Assembly: GCF_001673315.1 (NCBI RefSeq)
Contig: NZ_LZLQ01000024.1
Coordinates: forward strand, 124,001-188,000
Direction: 5' to 3'
DNA from: Mycobacterium asiaticum
Lineage (GTDB): Bacteria > Actinomycetota > Actinomycetes > Mycobacteriales > Mycobacteriaceae
DNA: 64,000 nucleotides
The position numbers and the translations under genes are program-made. Positions 59,957-64,000 of this stretch are shown here, piece by piece (position 1 is the first letter of the stretch; every line of letters starts with the position of its first letter). A model generated the notes under the pieces. That model saw nothing but the letters and a program-made list of their open reading frames with translations, was not told where the DNA came from and made no database searches.

Positions 59957-60765
59957 CAGGTCTCCTCGAGCTCACGGGCGATCGCGGCCCCCACGTTCCC
60001 GCCGTCCACCCACACGACTTGGCCCGAAATGTAGCTGGCCGCAGCACTGTTCAGGAACAGCAGCACCGCGGCCTGTTCGGCCGGATCGGAGACCCTGCCC
60101 AACGGCTTGGGGATGTCGTCGAGGAATGCCGGGCCGTACGCAGTCCGCAGCTGGTCCAGGATCGGGGTTTCGGTGACCCCGGGGCCCGTGCAGTTGATCC
60201 GAATCCCTCGCGCACCCAAATCGGTAGCGCTGCGCATGGTGTAGAGAATGACGGCTTCCTTGGATAATTGGTAGCCCGCGCCCAGCGTGTCCGGGTGGCA
60301 CTTTGCCCAGACGATGCCTTCCTGCATCGTGGCGGTGCGCAACAGCGGAGCGACCTGCGTCAGGTGCTCGCGGTATGCCGCGGCTGCCAGTGACGAGACA
60401 CTCACGATCGAAGACCCTGCCGTCATGGTGGGAATCAGCGCTTCGGTGAGATGGCGCAGGCCCAGAAAGTTGATGGTGACGACCAGGAGCGGGTCACCGA
60501 CTCCCGACGACACACCGGCGACGTTGAACAACGCGTCGACGGGTCCGCCGATGGCGGCGACAGCCTGGTCGATCGACGCCGGATCGGCCAGGTCGACTGG
60601 GTGGAAAGCGTTGACCTCGAGCGCGGGCCGGCGTTTGTCGAGCCCCACCACCTCGGCACCGAGTTCGGTGAGCTGGCGTACCAGGTGCGCACCGATGCCC
60701 GAAGCACATCCGGTCACCACGACACGACGACCGTCGTAGCGCCACAGCTCGTCGTATCCGGTCAA
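59956..60765 (-). CDS. Short-chain dehydrogenase/reductase (3-alpha-HSD-like)
   Basis: A 269-residue SDR with TGCASGIGAHLV, FNVAG, S in VSSLAA and Y-x3-K in YQLSKEA. The insert between the Ser and Tyr (HLTQVAPLLRTATMQEGIVWAKC) resembles 3-alpha-hydroxysteroid dehydrogenase-like SDRs. TTG 60765 is the start; AGGAG is 5 nt upstream. Tightly packed between the LLM (28 bp) and the cyclase. Confidence 0.9.
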   Translation of the reverse strand: MTGYDELWRYDGRRVVVTGCASGIGAHLVRQLTELGAEVVGLDKRRPALEVNAFHPVDLADPASIDQAVAAIGGPVDALFNVAGVSSGVGDPLLVVTINFLGLRHLTEALIPTMTAGSSIVSVSSLAAAAYREHLTQVAPLLRTATMQEGIVWAKCHPDTLGAGYQLSKEAVILYTMRSATDLGARGIRINCTGPGVTETPILDQLRTAYGPAFLDDIPKPLGRVSDPAEQAAVLLFLNSAAASYISGQVVWVDGGNVGAAIARELEET

Positions 60766-60793
60766 CCGCTCTCCTGCGCAAGCCGATTGTTCG

Positions 60794-62095
60794 TCACTTG
60801 CCCTGCTCCTTCAGTCGCTGCGCGGCCTGCACCCGGCCTTCGTTGATCTCGGCCATCGCCTCGGGAATCTCACTGGCGGTGAACTTACCGCCGCGCCCGG
60901 TCGGCAACCCGCCGAACGAGTAGGTCTCGTCGAACGGCGGCACCGTCGATTCGGGGCGGCGCGCCTCCACCTTTTCGATCACCGGTGCCAGCCGGGCAGC
61001 CTTCTCCGCCACGTGCTTGGCGTCGCGCTCGATGAACTCGGGCAGCACCTCCTTGCCCATCAACTCGATGGACTCCATCGTGCCCTCGTGACTGCGCGGA
61101 TTGAGCAGCAGGATGATTTCGTCCACACCGCTTTCTTCGTAACCGCGCAGGAACTCGCGAACGGTAGCCGGGGATCCGATTGCGCCGCGACCGGGGCCGT
61201 AGGCCAGCGTCGGATCCTTCTCGACCTCTTCGAGATAACGCTCCCAGACCCCGGTCCGGCCCGGGGTGTGCACACCGGTCATGTAGTAGTGCATGATCCC
61301 GAACGAGAAGAAGCCGCCGCCCTGTCCGAGGCGCTGCAAGGCCAGGTCGTCGGACTTCGCGACCATCATGGACAGATCGCCGCCGATAGCCAGGATGTTC
61401 GGGTTGATCGCGGGCGTGACGGGTACGCCGTTCTCCTCGAATTCCTTGTAGTACCCGTTGACCCGCTCGGTGAGCGGCCCAGGCCCGGTGTACGCGAAAC
61501 TCAAGGCCCCGATGGCCTTTTGGGCGGCCATCTGCACACTGGCCGGTCGGGTGCAGGCGACCCAGACCGGTGGATGAGGTTTCTGCAGCGGCTTGGGAAT
61601 GACGTTGCGGGCGGGCATCTGGACGTGTTCGCCCTTGAACCCCGTGAACGGCTCCTCGATCATGCAGCGGATGGACACCTCGAGCGCTTCCTCCCACTGC
61701 GCCCGCTTGTCGGCGGGGTCGATGTTGAATCCCCCGAGTTCCCCGACTGAAGATGACTCGCCGGTACCGAATTCGACTCGTCCGTTGGACAACAGATCCA
61801 GGGTGGCAATCCGTTCCGCTACCCGGGCAGGATGATTGACCACCGGCGGAAGATGCATGATGCCGAAACCCAGCCGGATGTTCTTGGTGCGCTGGCTGGC
61901 CGCGGCCAAGAAGATCTCCGGCGCGGTGGAATGGCAGTACTCCTCGAGGAAATGGTGTTCGGTCAGCCACACGGTGGAGAAACCGGCTTTGTCCGCCGCC
62001 TCCACCTCGTCGAGGCAATCCTGCAACATCTGTCGTTCATCGTCCGGCACCCAGGGCCGCGGCAGCGCGAACTCGTAGAACAGCGAAATCTTCAT
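60794..62095 (-). CDS. LLM-class flavin-dependent oxidoreductase
   Basis: A 433-residue luciferase-like monooxygenase: SLFYEFALPRPW at the N-terminus, TVWLTEHHF (flavin region), NGRVEFGTGESS and a late GVDEIILLLNPRSHEGTMES. Members use reduced FMN or F420 to oxygenate or transfer hydride. The gene lies 3 bp after the KstD-like gene, so a ring-opening monooxygenation following dehydrogenation is a reasonable reading. ATG 62095; CTAGGAG upstream gives AGGAGG at 7 nt. Confidence 0.93.
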   Translation of the reverse strand: MKISLFYEFALPRPWVPDDERQMLQDCLDEVEAADKAGFSTVWLTEHHFLEEYCHSTAPEIFLAAASQRTKNIRLGFGIMHLPPVVNHPARVAERIATLDLLSNGRVEFGTGESSSVGELGGFNIDPADKRAQWEEALEVSIRCMIEEPFTGFKGEHVQMPARNVIPKPLQKPHPPVWVACTRPASVQMAAQKAIGALSFAYTGPGPLTERVNGYYKEFEENGVPVTPAINPNILAIGGDLSMMVAKSDDLALQRLGQGGGFFSFGIMHYYMTGVHTPGRTGVWERYLEEVEKDPTLAYGPGRGAIGSPATVREFLRGYEESGVDEIILLLNPRSHEGTMESIELMGKEVLPEFIERDAKHVAEKAARLAPVIEKVEARRPESTVPPFDETYSFGGLPTGRGGKFTASEIPEAMAEINEGRVQAAQRLKEQGK

Positions 62096-62098
62096 CTT

Positions 62099-63856
62099 TT
62101 ACCTCCTAGGAGAATTCAGGGTCTGGGTTGCATCGAGGTTGGCCTGTTGTGCAATAAGGTGATTCGCCGCGACGAAGCCAAAAGTCATGGCCGGTCCGAT
62201 GGTCGCGCCGGCGCCGGCGTAACTGCGGCCCATCACCGGCGCGGAGGTATTGCCCACCGCGTAGAGTCCGGGCACCACGGTGTCGTCGCGGCGCAGCACT
62301 CGGGCGAATTCGTCGGTACGCAGACCGCCTGACGTGCCGAGGTCCCCCAGCACCACGCGGAACGCGTAGAAGGGCGGGGCGCCCAGCGGATACAGGTTTG
62401 GGTTGGGCAGCGTCGGGTCGCCGTAGTAGTTGTCGTAGACGCTGTCGCCGCGCAGGAAATCGTCGTCGTGCCCTCGGCGCGCCAGTTCGTTGAAGCGCTC
62501 GGCGGTCGCTCGCAGTTGCTGCGCGGGGACGTCGATTTTGGCGGCCAGTTCCTCCCATGTCGATCCGGCACGCACGACGCCGGAGTCCAGCCAGGCCTTC
62601 GGCACCTTGCGCCCGGTCGGCACCGGCGCACCAGGAATCTTCGGTATCGGCAGATGACCACCCACGACGTAACGATTGAACGACCGGTGATCGGTGATGA
62701 GCCAGCACGGGATATGCGTCACACCCGTCTTCTGGCCCTCGATCATGGCGTGACCGAAATCCATGTAGGGCGCGGCCTCGTTGATGAATCGCCGGCCCTC
62801 GCCATTGACGATGAACTGCGCCGGCATCATCCGCTCGTTGAGCATGAATTGCATTCGCCCATCCGGCCATTGGATGGCCGGGAACCACCATGCCTCGTCG
62901 AGCAGGTCGGCGGCGGCACCCACCTGCTGACCGGCCCGGATGCCGTCACCGGTTGCCGCGGGGTTGCCGAAACTCCAGTCCCGATCCACTACCGGCTGAT
63001 GTTCTTTGCGCCAGGCCATGTCATGGTCGAATCCGCCGGACGCCAGGACCACTCCGCGCCGGGATCCGATCCGCTGCGGCTTGCCGTCCCGCTCCACCAG
63101 CGCGCCGATCACCGATCCGTCTGCGGCGGTGAGCAATTCGGTCATCGGCGTGTTCAGCCACAGCGGAACGCCGCCGTCGCGCATCGCGAGCCGCAGCCGT
63201 GCGGCCAGGGACTGCCCGATGGCGGCGATCCGTTCCCCCAAGACCCGGGCCCGGACCATCCGTGCGATCAGTTTCACCAGTACGGCCTTGCCGGTCCAGG
63301 ACTGCCGGATCTGATAGAAGGAACGGAGCTCTTTGGGCCCCAGCCAAATTCCCTTCGGCGCCAGGGCCAGCGGTTGCAATAGCTTGTCTTCGTCGTCACC
63401 GAGATGACGCAGGTCGATGGGTGGCACGTTGATGGTGCTGCCCAGCTCGGACCCGCCGGTCAGTTCGGGGTAGTAGTCGGCATAACCGGGTTTCCACACG
63501 AATTCCAGCCAGGGACTCAGCCCCTCCAGGAAGGCCAGCATTCGCGGCGCCGACTCGACGTACTGCTGCAGTCGTGCGTCACTGACCAGTCCGTCGGTGA
63601 TCTGGCGGAGGTACTCAACGACCGCGTCCGGGTCGGGTGAATAGCCCGCTCTGCGCTGCGCGGGTGCACCCGGCACCCAGATGCCCCCGCCGGACAGCGC
63701 GGTGGAACCGCCGAATCGCGCCGACTTTTCGATGACCAGTGCATCCAGGCCGGCGGCGGCCGCGGTCAGGGCGGCGGTCATGCCCCCCGCGCCGGAGCCG
63801 ACGATCAGGACATCGACGACGCGATCGAACTCGTCGCGGGCAGGCACGGCAGTCAT
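62099..63856 (-). CDS. FAD-dependent dehydrogenase, 3-ketosteroid delta1-dehydrogenase (KstD)-like
   Basis: A 585-residue flavoprotein. The N-terminal FAD motif is [15 protein letters not shown] (GSGAGG at 20-25) followed by VIEKS and [14 protein letters not shown]. The C-terminal second FAD segment is [22 protein letters not shown], the hallmark of KstD/fumarate-reductase-type enzymes. KstD introduces a double bond in ring A of 3-ketosteroids. Whether the substrate here is a steroid cannot be told. ATG 63856 overlaps the upstream gene's stop by 4 bp. Confidence 0.92.
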   Translation of the reverse strand: MTAVPARDEFDRVVDVLIVGSGAGGMTAALTAAAAGLDALVIEKSARFGGSTALSGGGIWVPGAPAQRRAGYSPDPDAVVEYLRQITDGLVSDARLQQYVESAPRMLAFLEGLSPWLEFVWKPGYADYYPELTGGSELGSTINVPPIDLRHLGDDEDKLLQPLALAPKGIWLGPKELRSFYQIRQSWTGKAVLVKLIARMVRARVLGERIAAIGQSLAARLRLAMRDGGVPLWLNTPMTELLTAADGSVIGALVERDGKPQRIGSRRGVVLASGGFDHDMAWRKEHQPVVDRDWSFGNPAATGDGIRAGQQVGAAADLLDEAWWFPAIQWPDGRMQFMLNERMMPAQFIVNGEGRRFINEAAPYMDFGHAMIEGQKTGVTHIPCWLITDHRSFNRYVVGGHLPIPKIPGAPVPTGRKVPKAWLDSGVVRAGSTWEELAAKIDVPAQQLRATAERFNELARRGHDDDFLRGDSVYDNYYGDPTLPNPNLYPLGAPPFYAFRVVLGDLGTSGGLRTDEFARVLRRDDTVVPGLYAVGNTSAPVMGRSYAGAGATIGPAMTFGFVAANHLIAQQANLDATQTLNSPRR

Positions 63857-64000
63857 CCGGCGGGCACCGCCGTCCGGATGGCGAAGCCGGCGATCAGGGC
63901 GGCCGCTTGCTTGTAGTAGCGCACCGTGGTGCGGTACGGCCCAGCCGTCGCCAATGCCGCGAAAGCGGCGATCCAGGTTCGGATCTCGTGTGCGGAACTA
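63853..64000 (-). CDS. Partial CDS (C-terminal 48 residues), function unknown
   Basis: Open from the window edge to a TGA at 63853-63855 that overlaps the KstD-like start (ATGA). The visible tail is Ala-rich, with [15 protein letters not shown] and [16 protein letters not shown] cannot name a family from this fragment. The overlap shows it is the preceding gene of the same operon. Confidence 0.6.
   Translation of the reverse strand, partial: SSAHEIRTWIAAFAALATAGPYRTTVRYYKQAAALIAGFAIRTAVPAG

Overview
The window is a stretch of high-G+C actinobacterial chromosome. A PPE-family gene (47750-48631), a mycobacterial interspersed repetitive unit (MIRU) wedged into an operon by overlapping start and stop codons (10732-10856), a mycofactocin-type dehydrogenase and an lpqS/cysK2/mmcO copper locus with a RicR-type operator all point to a slow-growing, probably non-tuberculous Mycobacterium. 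I see no tRNA, rRNA, CRISPR array, insertion sequence or phage gene.

Almost everything from 1 to 43.3 kb and from 58.1 kb to the end is lipid, steroid-like or xenobiotic catabolism, built from small operons. In order: (i) 3-2934, two amidohydrolases, a Rieske protein and an alpha/beta hydrolase; (ii) 3471-6799, a NuoF-like flavoprotein, a ferredoxin, an SDR and an APH-type kinase, convergent with an ACAD10/11-like acyl-CoA dehydrogenase and an enoyl-CoA hydratase (to 8971); (iii) 9080-12562, a DUF35-thiolase fusion, a MIRU, a hydrolase and a 3-hydroxyisobutyrate-dehydrogenase-like enzyme; (iv) 12671-15878, two convergent P450/ferredoxin pairs; (v) 16063-21087, a TetR regulator, thiolase, FadE and amidohydrolase; (vi) 21460-32519, a Rieske oxygenase operon, three FadE proteins, a TetR regulator, a P450 and two SDRs; (vii) 32541-43265, a long minus-strand operon with SDR, TetR, ferredoxin, P450, amidohydrolase, two M24 peptidase-fold proteins, crotonase and a double CoA-transferase; (viii) 58149-64000, a minus-strand operon with hydrolase, cyclase, SDR, LLM flavin oxidoreductase and a KstD-like flavoprotein.

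Between 43.3 and 58 kb lie two large LuxR-type ATPase regulators (one with an N-terminal nucleotide cyclase domain), two oxidoreductases, an orphan PPE protein, a CubicO esterase and the copper-responsive locus (MFS, cysK2, lpqS, RicR box, mmcO).

The strongest new signal is regulatory. The palindrome GAGAATNNNATTCTC occurs three times (21421, 28565, 29406), in front of the Rieske operon, the fadE/tetR divergent promoter and the P450 operon. This makes region (vi) look like a single regulon of the TetR protein at 28636-29355. A second TetR (41698-42369) has its own operator twice (42397 and 43293). A recurring structural theme is pairing of an intact enzyme with a paralogue that has lost catalytic residues: amidohydrolases at 3-482/499-1644, M24 proteins at 36729-37847/37837-39066, and the two halves of the CoA-transferase. 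Three short tandem-repeat arrays sit beside TetR genes or their operators, and five intergenic hairpins, two of them clearly related in sequence, separate transcription units.
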